The notes under the pieces were generated by a model. It saw only the letters and a list, made by a program, of their open reading frames with translations. It had not been told where the DNA came from and searched no databases. Below, piece by piece: positions 1-17,715 of a stretch of 64,000 nt of DNA. Where the stretch lies: the NCBI RefSeq assembly GCF_964204645.1, contig NC_134026.1, positions 5,084,001-5,148,000 on the forward strand, in the 5' to 3' direction. Made by a program: the position numbers and the translations under genes. The first letter of the stretch is position 1. Each line of letters opens with the position of its first letter. Origin of the DNA: Tubulanus polymorphus. Lineage: Eukaryota; Nemertea; Palaeonemertea; Tubulaniformes; Tubulanidae.

Positions 1-1549
1 AATCATAAAACACTTCAATAAAGATTTTTGCCATGAACGAGTTGTCGCGCAGTACAACAAATATTTTTTCAATCTATTTCGCAATCGTTGAATTGATTCA
101 AATAAATTGAATGACTCATTCGGTTACGTGTCTAGAATAATACTGAATTCAACAATCTTAAGTACACAAATAAATCGACAGTTATTTTTAGAATAATAAT
201 AATAGAACATTGATAAATCACAATAGTAAATAATCATCTCGTACATTCAATAGCATATCAGCCCTACAAGAAATTCGAAATTTTGGCCCCATTCAATTAT
301 TCACCCCCCCCCCCCAAACTAAGCAAGGACCAAGTTGGGGTGAGTTGAGTTTATTTCGATGATTTTGAACTCTAGGCCACACAGTTCTAAGTGATTTTCG
401 ATTCATCAAAATCAATTATTATTGATTAATGTACAGCTGGCCAGCATTTTTCAAGCAGTGATTAAAGCCCTATTTTTTGAAACCCATCTCAACTTAATCA
501 CTAGGATAAAATCCTTTAGAGAATTTCTCCCTGTAATAACCGGGATAGTCTTATCGCAAGCCCACCCCTGTCAGATTATTTTGGACTGTATTTAACAACC
601 CAGACCACTCCAGTCATAGATTATTTTGGACTGTATTCAACAATATCCAAGTTTAACTTCATATCGTATTGCCAGCCTAAGGTCAGAAAAAATATGTCTC
701 AATTGAAGAATGGATCCGACTTGAACCGAGTCTACTGTTAATTAATCGGATTTGCGAACGCGTCGTGCTAAAAATGAGATCAACGGAAGCAATAAACATA
801 AAGAGTATTTGTGAATTTTAACGCCTTTGATCGTTGTGTAAGAATTGAAAAGTACTCAATATCGTTGACTAATCATAGATCGATTAATTGAATAAACAGC
901 AAATCACACATGTGTATTTGTAGAATAAGAAGAAATGTTCAAATCAACACAAAAATGTTGAAAATATATAAAGCCAAGTAAAAAATCGTAAATACAAATG
1001 GAAACGTAGCAAAGCCAAATAACACAAATGTAGACACGGGTGAAAAATGTTTCATATGAACAATATGGCATTAAAACATTCTTTACTACCTTCCACTACT
1101 ACTAAAAGAGTCTTCATTAATTATTCTTAAGTTTATACTAAAAAACTTTTTGATACATCTTGACATTTATTCTTTCTTCATTTCAGCAACCCAAATTAAA
1201 GACATACCACTTAGCAAATGAACATTACAATTTTTCTGGTGGTCGACACTCGAGCCAAATACCTAACAAAAACCCGATTCAACTCTTATCTTTGATTTGT
1301 AATTTCAGTCCGCAGAGTTTTACAAAATGTTTAAAACAATGGTAAATAAGTACGGCCGTCCAGCATAGTGCTCTCGCGGCGGCAATCTCAATGGATGGAT
1401 TGTCACATTTACTATGATTGCGACACAACAAATCATTATTTAGAAGATAATAATTTTCCTAACGTTAACGAGTGATGAACTTAAAAGATAATTTCTGTCC
1501 CAAAATAGTCTTATCAGTGAGTGTGATGATGTACAGGGAGTCGGAGCGC
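1..1549. other. Non-coding stretch, 3' flank of EPT1
   Basis: I see no exon with coding character here. It is AT-rich, with a C homopolymer near 303-315. A direct repeat of about 25 bases (core ATTATTTTGGACTGTATT) lies near 575-600 and again near 617-643. A TTTATT at 1166-1171 (AATAAA on the minus strand) could be the polyadenylation signal of the EPT1 transcript, which would give a 3'UTR of about 380 nt. Confidence 0.5.
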
Positions 1550-4500
1550 TTATGTTTTTGGTTGTTGCGGGACTTTCTTTTTCTTGGTTCCATTCATCTG
1601 GAAATGCGGTCCGTACGGGTTCGGTTTCTCCAAGGAAAATACGTGTATGTTGAACTTTTCGCTCAGCTGATAAACCTGAAACAAACGATACGATGAATTG
1701 AGCATTTTCGGCCAAGCGCCGACGCGAAAGATTTAAAAATATCCAGAACATCATCGAAAGATAATTTCGATCAAGATGTACGACGTACAGCGTTCTTACA
1801 GTTTCAAACTACTACTTACCACCGTCACTCCGTAATGAACGTGCGCCATAGTAACAAATATTGCGTAACCCAACAAAGCGTGAAGTTCATATACAGCTAA
1901 AGGAGTGAAAATGACCAGTGGTACCATGATAACGAGTGGCACCAGTATCCAGTGAAACAATATACTACGTGTATTACTCATCTGATTGACGATCAAATAA
2001 CACTGGAAAAGATAATGGCGAATGATCATCGTGCTGTTGATGATAATGGATATAACATTCATTAAGTCATTATAAGAGAAAACTAGCACCTGAAAGAAGA
2101 ACAATGTAAGATATCTTAACATTTCAGTTACTCAATGGGATACCGGCACACACCAGATGGTGCAACAGTTCACTGAGTTATTTGCCGCAAAATTTGTTCG
2201 TTATAAATGAAATTTGAACTGGATTTCCGAAGAGTCTTAAAAGTTTCCTTGAGTTTATAATTTATTCATATTTTCGATACCATCAAGAATACTGAATTCC
2301 TGAAACAAGACTCGCTTTCCCACTCAGTGTATGGAAAAGATTTTACTGAAAATTTATTTTCTTATTGAAAACATCGAATCCAATTTAATCGAAACGTAGA
2401 AATTGATGTGCAGTAACCCGGCGACCACTAGTGAACCAACATGGAATCCTTGCGTGCCACAGTAGCGATGCCGGTACTCCATCGCTATGAGCCGTTTCCA
2501 CGACTGTCCATACTTACACATATATTAGAGAAGCCGGTTCCTATAACCCACATCATTAGTCGCGGTTGTTTGTCAACGATTCCTGATGGCGATAAATGAG
2601 ACCACAGCAGAATCATCGCAAAAAATGTTATGGCACTGACACCTGGACGAATCGCCTCCGAAAAACTTCTCATTTTTCCAGTTTTATCGACATATGACCT
2701 GGAATAACACAGATAGACAAAACATTCAGACAAAATTCTCATTCCTGAGGTTAGCAATTACATTTAACCCTTTCAGTGCTGTCTATAAATCAATACCCAA
2801 AAGTACTGGTGATAATTTGAAATTTAAAAGAAATTCCACACTAGTATATCGAACAACAGCGGACCACTCTGCACCTACACCGCAGCCAGGTGTATCGTTA
2901 GCTACTAATATTTCACTGTTTAACACCTTTCAATAGCGATTGAAAGTGATTACTTATAACAACAATACCTGGTACATCGCAGTGCGGTGTGCTAGCAAAG
3001 TCCATCAATGATTTATACACCGCACTGAAAGGGTAAACCACCTAAATCTCTTTGCTTACTTAAAATTGTACGAAGCTACTAACACAGAGTAGATATAAGA
3101 CTTAATACATGAATGGTTCGAAAACCACACTCAAACGCGGTGAACGGATAATAAGATAAAAACCCACTATGTACAAATTTCTAATCAAAAGAATTTTAAA
3201 TGAGGAATTTATTTATTCAAACAATCTTAAATATAAAATGGGATCATTCATTTATTACGTACGCATAAAATTTGATTTTTTTCAACCCCCCTCCCTCTCT
3301 GTACGCAAATTCTGCCATTTTTTTCATATACATTAAGCATTACAGTACGCAATTGCACTGAACCCCTCCCCTATTGAGTACGTAATAAATGAATGACCCC
3401 AATACACGACGTTTCGATCTCACCCTAGAGATCATCAGGTGTGAGTAGATAAATTCTTGATTTTAAAATTCTTTTAATTTGTACATAGTGGGCTTTTTTA
3501 TTATTACATGAATATTGCTTACCTGTATATATTCCATATACTCATGGGAAGTGAAAGTGCAAAGCATCCACCTGAAAACAGAGGAAAGGCAATTGTTCCA
3601 GGAGCTAATTCTTCTTATAAGGTTTACGAGTTAAATCGACGTTATTATTGAATATGATCAGAGAAAAGCCATCAATCGAACTCACCAAGCATAAGCAGTA
3701 CAGATACATCTGCAAACGTCATCTCCAGATAAGGGACTCGGAACTTGATCGATTTATAACCATTGAAATACAAATAAACAAAAAAAATCGACAAAGTCTG
3801 AAAAACAAGATTAAAAAGAGATGTTAACCATTAATCAGTTTAATTTTACAACTCTTGGGATGGTCCTTCGTAATCCAGACACAATTATATTGGGCTGCCA
3901 AAAAATTTTAGAAGATTCGTAGAGCAGCCATGTTAACTGGGTTTAGAATAAATAATGAGACGAGTAGTAATATAAAGGTTAACTATTTATTTGATGCAAG
4001 AGCTCTCGCTACTAAAATGTATAGAAGCTTCATCAGGTGAATTACATTTTCAGTACACACAAAGAAAACAATTGACTCATACTGTTATATTGAAATTCTA
4101 TGGTGACTGATAAATGATTGCTGTCCGTTTAAGTGAACCTAGTCATTTTCGTTCATAAAAAACTTCAAAACGTGCAATGAGAATGAGGCTTTACTTACGT
4201 ATTGACTGATATCGTAGCCCCACGGTAGAAACAGCACTCCCGTTAAATATTTCTCCCAGTGCGACATGAAAAACGTCACACAGCAACTCATCGTTAAATA
4301 AACGAACAGCAGAGCATCGCCGCCCCAGATACCGCGACCGAACGGCGACATCATAATCACCGGTAGAAATGACACGACCCAGCTGTCCAAACCGTGATCG
4401 AATAATTCACCTAGCGGAGTACTGGAACCCGTTCGTCGCGCTTGTTTACCATCGCAGCCATCTGCAAATAAAAATGTAAAATACCATTGAGCTAGGTATA

Positions 4501-5634
4501 AAAGGAGAATCAATCAATGATCAGCGACCTATACTCCAGAGTTGATTGGCTCAGATTATGGCATATTTTCTTATTGCAATTCATTAAGATAATGACCCAT
4601 CCCGCTCCACCTACCCAGAAATCTGGAGAATTTATCATAGTCCCAAAAATCTGAGGCAAAAGCAGAACTTCTCTACTGTATTTACATTTCATCAAAATGT
4701 CAAAAATAGATTTTCTCAAGATTTAGAACTTAATTCACTATCCTCTAGAATTCAAGCCATAAACCTGGCCCTGTTTTTAGCATAATAATACTTACCTAAA
4801 GTATGCGCTATAAAGTTGTTGATCGAACACATCAGCCACACCCATGGCATAATAGGTGGATAATAAGGAACAGCATCGGTAGATGCGTAGAAATGCAGAT
4901 CAAAGTACGTCAGTACGAAGTAATTCAAGATAATAAGTAGAAAGCCGGAAAACGTCATCAGATTCGGAGCAACCCATTTCGGCACAATCTAAAATAATGA
5001 AAAACAGAAGATTCGATTTATTGCTGGGAAACGAAAAGAAGGTTCTCTTACGATGAAAATTCATTGAAATGAGCACCACGCAGCTTTAGACATTTGACTT
5101 ACTTTTATGCACTGATTCCAAAATGGATGAGAAATGTACGTGCTCAATGGGCTGTTATCAACAGACCAATACTGAAAAATAAAACAAGAATACAGTTGAA
5201 AGCAGCAATAACGGGTTTCTGGCATTGATTATGCGAGATTTTCTGACTTAAGTTGACGATTCAGGATTTCAACGGCAGCCACTTCACTGCAATCTTTAAG
5301 CTTAACTACTTGAGCAATCCCAAGAGAAGAGAAAGATTTTGGAAAGTCCAAAAGTATAGGTGTGTAAGTAAAGTTTATTCGGTTATTCGGACCCTACTAC
5401 GCATCTGCCACCTGCGGGATTTTTACAGAACTAAAAAACATTCGATTCAGATTTCATTCTATTTATCTCGTACTCAGTGCTTGTTGATAACACATTTTCA
5501 TAAACAGAGCCACTTTCATGCAAATCTTTCTTGCTTGATTTCATCAGTTATAATTCAAAAAACCTACAATCAATCACCTTATACTTATCAAAACCTTTCG
5601 ATATCTCCGGCGTAATGTATTCCATAATCGCCAT
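1550..5634 (-). CDS. EPT1: Ethanolaminephosphotransferase 1 (selenoprotein I homologue, no Sec)
   Basis: Transfers phosphoethanolamine from CDP-ethanolamine to diacylglycerol in the Golgi/ER membrane, the last step of the Kennedy pathway to phosphatidylethanolamine. Coding exons, 5' to 3': 5634-5578, 5171-5103, 4988-4796, 4461-4199, 3797-3686, 3571-3523, 2698-2518, 2089-1820, 1675-1550. All have GT..AG borders and matching phases, giving 439 aa (human protein 397). The N-terminus ([19 protein letters not shown]) aligns with the family start. The CDP-alcohol phosphotransferase signature DGxxARx8GxxxDxxxD runs from D110 to D132. Several hydrophobic membrane segments follow. The C-terminus reads FSLEKPN, as in vertebrates, but continues PYGPHF to a TAA, where vertebrates have a selenocysteine codon within SDULG. 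I see no in-frame TGA in the assembled coding exons. The assignment is secure; the last 30 residues diverge. Confidence 0.93.
2764..3036 (+). mobile_element. piggyBac-like MITE, copy A
   Basis: A 273-bp element inside an EPT1 intron. It starts TTAACCCTTTCAGTGCTG and ends GCACTGAAAGGGTAA, so the ends are inverted and framed by TTAA or a near-TTAA. Six further relatives occur in the window. The TTAA frame and CCCTTT terminus are those of piggyBac-superfamily elements; no transposase is present. Confidence 0.75.
3117..3520. mobile_element. Foldback element interrupted by a second MITE
   Basis: The left arm (about 3117-3238) contains ATAAAAACCCACTATGTACA. The right arm (3401-3520) carries its inverted copy (TTGTACATAGTGGGCT). 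The same family lies at 63088-63458. Between the arms sits a separate insert that has no counterpart in the 63-kb copy. Confidence 0.7.
3239..3400. mobile_element. Nested MITE with GGGGTCATTCATTTATTACG ends
   Basis: About 160 bp with inverted ends: GGATCATTCATTTATTACGT on the left and ACGTAATAAATGAATGACCC on the right. It splits the foldback element around it, so it inserted later. The interior has pyrimidine runs (CCCCCCTCCCTC). Confidence 0.7.
3925..4065 (+). repeat. Dispersed repeat shared with 12.1 kb
   Basis: Contains AATGAGACGAGTAGTA, then TTTATTTGA..GAGCT, and GCTTCATCAGGTGAAT. The same blocks appear in the same order at about 12130-12240. It lies in the EPT1 intron between exons 4199 and 3797. 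Confidence 0.6.
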
Positions 5635-6553
5635 TTTTTTAACTGGTTAGTATTCGATCGTATGCAACGGCGTATGTAATTCGTTATCCGGGATTCGAAC
5701 CTGGAACGTCGTTCGGGACACGAGCTCGCGAAATTCTGTTGCTCGAATTGAAAGAAATGCTTCAAATAGTTGTACTCACCGGACTCATATAAATCGGTTA
5801 GACACTGAAAAGTGGTAACTTTCTGGAAATATTAGAATAAATCTGACGACCGTGTACATATCAATAAACAAATTCTGAATCTGTCTCGTCATTCGGCGGT
5901 TTTCGATAGTACATGTAATTTCGTTTATACGGCAACTGTAATTTCCTTGCATCGACTGTTTTTAGCGGGCATGATCGGAGACGAAAGACACCGGAGTTGG
6001 AGACGATTTCAAAGGAACCGGCAAACTTTTTTCATAGTGGGTGATTTACTGACTCGTCGAGCATGGTCAGAGTCCCGATTAGACGATTTGGCCCGAGTCA
6101 AGCTTGTTCAAATTTGGTCCAGTGCCTAAGAGAGCGCACTGTTCACACGTAAATCACTCACTTGTTTCTAAATGCTATCAAAACGATGCAGCGAAATGCA
6201 AGAGGAGTCATTTCGAGCACATCGGTATTCACACATCAGTCGTAGGGCCAAATTTTTTCCCAAGATATATGGTAAGGCATTCTCTTGTCCTCTTATATCG
6301 TCAATCAAGTTTGGATAGATAGATAATTTTGCTTGATTGAAAATCAAATTTGATGTTGATTGATGAAAACTATTCGACCAATTTGGATTTTTACAATTTA
6401 GCGGGGTTCGGTGCAGACGTCACATAGATACTTGGATACGCGGTCGTCAAGGAAAACCATAGGGCACCATAGCAACAAATGTCATAGCAAAATCACATTT
6501 CGTGAAAGCGGTCATAATTTTACGATGCTGTGTGATATGATTTATTTTGCACG
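5635..6553. other. Divergent intergenic region between EPT1 and the membrane protein gene
   Basis: About 920 bp separate the two start codons, which point away from each other, so both promoters and 5'UTRs must lie here. No TATA box or other clear element could be picked out. About 240 bp of it (6030-6260) is a dispersed repeat. The minus strand near 5690 has a tRNA B-box-like GGTTCGAATCCC without a matching A box. Confidence 0.5.
6030..6260 (-). repeat. Dispersed GGCACGGGCC-type repeat, copy 1
   Basis: Reverse-oriented member of a family also seen at 41700, 42355, 48395, 50390, 54390 and 61060. Recognisable blocks are GACGATTTGGCCCGAGTCAA, then AGTGCCTAAGAGAGCGC and GTTCACACGTAAATCACTCA. 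They correspond in reverse to the copy at 54.4-54.7 kb. No coding capacity. Confidence 0.65.
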
Positions 6554-8045
6554 ATGTTTTCTTTGAGATTATTCTCAATTTGTTGCTTTATTCTCTTGGC
6601 TACTCCGGGGGGAGTCGATGGAGATGAAAACTTCCTAGATTACTCGTGAGTATGAACCAGGCACATCGAATACTGTTTTAGATTTAAATGAGTGGAGGCT
6701 CATGATATCAAACAAAATATCCGATCGTATGCTCCTTTTGGTAATGATCGGTGCCACGTCGTTATGCAATGTTATATTCATGATGAACCGTCTGTTAAAC
6801 TTTTTCCAGTATCTTGAACTGTGTATTCGGGTACGTGGCAGAAATCTTTTCGATTTTCTACCGATATAATGGAGATGAAATAGTCGCTGAGAAATACTAC
6901 CAGAAGTAAGTAAGAATAAAAGAAAAGTATCCTTATTTTCAGGTTGATGCTCGGTTACCTGGACTGACATTTTAGTATTTTCTTTTCCAGTGTATGTTAT
7001 TTAGATGTGTGCGCTTTGACTCAAAATGACACTTTCTACGCCGATAGGGACTCGGACAAAACGCAGCAGAATAATGTGCATGTTCTGAACGAAAATAACA
7101 AAATTTGCTACTCGGACGTGTGCGCGTTAGTGAAAAATGACACTTATTACGCGGATAACTTCTTTGATTCGACTATATTTGATGGCGCACTTATCGATGA
7201 AGATCTCAAAATTTCAACGATTCTTTTTGAGAATTTGAGCTGCTTTAAATTATTATTGGTGGAACTGGTCTTATTGCTGAGTGTGGCTCTTCTTGGTCTT
7301 CTGTCAAAATTAATGAGATTCTTATTAAATGGTAAGGACTTTTGCGCTGCCTAAAGATCTTTCTGCGGTAAAATCACTTCATTGGAGCCCATACCTTATT
7401 GATATTCACTCATTTAATTTATCCAATAGCTCTGGTTGGAAAATATAGCGCAACTGCTGGTGAAGTCGCCGCTGCCAATTCCTCGATTGATGAGAACGAA
7501 AATGAGAAAGAAGAAGCCGACAAAAACGTCCAAGATCGCGACAAATTACCACTATCTATTTCCATCGCGCCAGAACTAGAAGACTTTCGTCTGATCGTCA
7601 GTGAATCCCGGGTCAAAGCTTTCATGGAAAACGAAAATATCTCCAAAGAATCGAAACAAATGGCGCTAAAATTACAGTTCCAGTTGGCCAAAGTTACAAA
7701 GGTAACTGAATATCCAATATCAAATCTGGGTGTTAGTGAGCTTTTTCTCAGATTTCAATCCAAAGCTTATAAGCAATAGAAGTGTTCATTGTTCGAATAA
7801 TCATTTTGCAATTCACTATCTTGCAGTGTTGGGTTCACATGAGACTAATGCGTGAGTTGGCGGTGAAAACTTACACCAGGCCATGGTTCAAAAGGTAAAA
7901 TCTAATTTTTCAAAAATTCAAAAATTTGTTTTGAAAATCCATTAGATATCGGTGTATTTTCATTTCTTCCAGGGAAATGTTAAAGAACCAGCAGCGATTC
8001 TTTCTACCTGCAGAAGATCACACACCATCATCACCTGTTAATTAA
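6554..8045 (+). CDS. Unrecognised type I membrane protein with duplicated Cys/Asp motif
   Basis: Exons 6554-6645, 6810-6905, 6991-7331, 7430-7701, 7827-7894 and 7973-8045 join in phase to 313 codons plus stop. The first exon encodes a hydrophobic signal peptide (residues 1-20, MFSLRLFSICCFILLATPGG). Two similar 17-residue units, CYLDVCALTQNDTFYAD (65-81) and CYSDVCALVKNDTYYAD (102-118), lie in the predicted lumenal part. A single Leu-rich membrane segment covers about 150-172. The tail is acidic around 188-210 (NENEKEEADKN) and then basic (CWVHMRLMRELAVKTYTRPW). I do not recognise the family and assign no function. The gene structure is convincing: six consistent splice pairs, signal peptide, and AATAAA 25 nt after the stop. 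Confidence 0.8.
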
Positions 8046-8748
8046 AATCAGACGATCATGTCGATGTATAATAAACAAATTCATTCACATCTATCGTATC
8101 TTGCTGTTTCGTTTTACGTTACTATAATTACCGCACATTGGAGCGGTACTTGATTTACCATGATCAAAGTGCTCCAGTCGACACAAGTCTCACGATCGGC
8201 CGGAGAGGGACAGACCGAAGCCCATTAAAAAAAAAGAATCAAAGACGGGAAGAAAAGTACATGTATTTTTGATATATCGTGTAGAACTTTTTATGTATTG
8301 ACCGTGATGAGTTTGGCGATTTACTGTTCATTCGTCAGCCCAGGGGCTATTAGGCTAGATAGCGACACTAGTTTCCAGCGGGACGGGGTGGGCTTAGAGG
8401 AGTCTAACGGCACAGAGGTCGGGGGTAGCTCAGGGATTTGTCATTTCTCCTTCTTTTGAAAGAATGTAATTGTTTACTTCTGTACTGTATATCATTTATT
8501 CTAATGTTCCTGGTTTGAATATGCCAGTACAAATTAATTTACATTGAATTGCATTGAATTAAATCGTCCGCGTCGGAATCCGAAGACGGTGACCGAAGAT
8601 TAGTAAATCATTACATCTACGACGAAACAACTTTTGAAACGTCAAAAAAGAAAAATTTCCAATTTTTTTGTTTTTACCTTGTAAATTCTCACACTTGCTT
8701 GATATAGTTTTTTGCTCGTGAGAAAGAAAACTATGCCAATTTGACAAT
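8046..8748. other. Intergenic region upstream of FHIP2A
   Basis: Holds the polyadenylation site of the upstream gene and the promoter/5'UTR of FHIP2A. AATAAA at 8070-8075 is the likely poly(A) signal. A GC-richer patch at 8330-8450 has no coding potential; its TAGCTCAG resembles a tRNA A box but no B box follows. Confidence 0.5.
8070..8075 (+). terminator. Polyadenylation signal AATAAA
   Basis: Canonical hexamer 25 nt after the stop codon of the membrane-protein gene, implying a very short 3'UTR. Confidence 0.7.
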
Positions 8749-15524
<6,776 letters not shown>

Positions 15525-15677
15525 AAATCATTCAGTCACATTTTCTACATTCGTTCTCATTTATGAATACACAGGGTTTGGAAAAACCTTCGAAGCATGC
15601 TGCAACTGAATATCATATTGTGCATCGAAATAGTCGTTAAAGTCAGTAATAGATTATTTTTGTGTACATGTATATGT

Positions 15678-15683
15678 AATAAA
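15678..15683 (+). terminator. Polyadenylation signal AATAAA (FHIP2A)
   Basis: First canonical hexamer after the FHIP2A stop codon, about 155 nt downstream. Confidence 0.5.
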
Positions 15684-17354
15684 CCAGTTCATATGATATA
15701 TATTTTACATATAATTATAACGTGCAGCTCATGTAGAAGGATTCTTCGTAGGGTACATCAAAGGTCGTTTTTAATGGTACTACTATAACTAACTACTCTG
15801 GATATAATGTAGGTTACATGAATCCTTTCAGGGGTTAGTTTTTTAGACTCAGTTTTTGGTAAACTTTTGGATTTTCCATTTTGTTCCTCATTGTCATCAG
15901 GGGCTTTTAACCTTATTACCAGTGCCAAGTAATGTAGGTTGAGATGTGTCTTAATAAACTCACGGTTAACATTTGACTCATTGAAAGTGCTCAGAGTCAA
16001 ACTTAACCGACAGCAGCTTACGAACTAGGTCTTGAATGTTTGCTCAGTTAACTAGAATTCAATGCCTTTGTACATAAACGTGTATATTTTATCAGAAGCG
16101 TCTATGACATCAGATTAGTTTACCTGAAATTCACTGTAGTAGAAAAAATTTTAATACTTGGAAATAATCTGTGAATGAATGCTGTTTCATTGTGCAGATG
16201 TCTGGAAAGTAGAATTTTATATTTGTGGTATAAGTATTGCGGTGCATCAATTGAATTCAATCATTCTGTGGTACGAGGTAGATTGAATCTACCCCGCGTA
16301 CCGTATGTCTTCCATTCAGGGATAATAAATGTTGGTTTTTTAACAACATTTGGTTTAATTTTTGTCGGATTTATGCTACGTAAAAATTATCCTAGTCATG
16401 ATTTTAAGTAATCTCAAAAAATGTTTTCATTTTCACTGATTTTGTTCTTAATTCGCTACGCCATGGACCAATAGTTTAATGAAGTCATTAGTAGTTGCAT
16501 AATGTTGCGTATTGCTGGGATGCAACACCATTCATTTGTATATCATAGATTTTGTTTACACTAGTACATAATGATTTGCACAGCCACGTTCAACTTTATT
16601 GGTAGACAGTTAAGCGTTTATGAAATGTCTCCAAATGTCAGTATTTCTGAGAACTGGTATTTCAGCTATTAACCTCTTGTTATCAATCATTATGGTGCTA
16701 TGAAAGATTAACCATTGTTAATAGGAATTTGTATTTCTGCTACAAGTACATTGACAAAAACAGCCTTTTTAATCACTTGTTTGGAGTTACCTGCTATTTC
16801 TCCAGGCAGATTACGCTTGTTAGTACTGCATTTCTTTGTTTAGTTGGGGACTAGAAAAAATGTAACCGCCGTAAAGGCATATATATTGTACATAATGATC
16901 TTATTGACATCAGTAAAAAGTTATTCAAATGTTATTCAAAGCTAATTTTTCTGTCGTCTACTATTTGGCTTTTCTTGGTCACAAGTTCGTGTTGGAGGAA
17001 TGGAGGAAATTCACAGGTGAATCAATGAAGATCCAGAGGTTGTGGAGAGATGACATCTAGAAGTGGCCCTTAATTGGATTTCAATAGTAGTTTAAGGTTG
17101 TTAATCCTTCCAGTGAAGGATGTAAATCTTTGGAAAATCCTGATGTTTACAAGTCCATGATACTTTTAGTTACTCAGTCTTCCAGAAAGACTGGGTTCAT
17201 CAATACAGTATCATATCTAAGACAAAACAGTTCTCTGATACAGTGACTATTTAGTCCAGAATTTCACAGGAAAACCTCAGCTTACTGCAGATTTTTCACA
17301 GAAAAGCATCCAAACTCCAATAAACCATGGACTAAACCAGCAATTCTCTTTAAC

Positions 17355-17360
17355 TTTATT
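17355..17360 (-). terminator. Polyadenylation signal (TTF2)
   Basis: AATAAA on the minus strand about 360 nt past the TTF2 stop codon at 17716. Confidence 0.45.
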
Positions 17361-17715
17361 GGTTTTATTATCGGGAAAATATCAATTGCACAGACAATAC
17401 AATCTAAATTACGGTAAATGACATATAGTTAAATGCATCTAAAATGACCAATGAACCGGGGTAGTTATCAATTATCCCTCCATAAAAAGCTTACTCTCAT
17501 GCAGTGATGCATACATCAAGATTGCAAATGAAAAAAATCTAAACACATAATGCAAATGATTTTTGAAATTCGTACATCTAAAACTAAATTTGACCATGAT
17601 CTTGTTGGAACTAGATGATCAAATATTATACATTGATAAAATAAGTACACAAAGAACTAAAGATAAACAGATGGAAAATCACCAGTAACAGGTTTGAACT
17701 TAGTCAATATTGTAC

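Larger units (their letters stand above)
15525..17715. other. Convergent 3' region of FHIP2A and TTF2
   Basis: Two genes end toward each other here. AATAAA at 15678-15683 would end FHIP2A after a 3'UTR of about 175 nt; a later AATAAA near 15952 is an alternative. On the minus strand, TTTATT at 17355-17360 (AATAAA reversed) lies about 360 nt beyond the TTF2 stop. No coding exon is seen between them. Confidence 0.5.

Noticed and set aside
5640-5720. Possible tRNA on the minus strand (GGTTCGAATCCC)
   Set aside because: The T-stem has a mismatch, no A box at the right spacing and no cloverleaf; it lies in the likely EPT1 5'UTR.
16175-16411. Plus-strand frame with a hydrophobic end downstream of FHIP2A
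   Set aside because: Lies in the 3' region after plausible poly(A) signals, starts without context, and has no exon partner.
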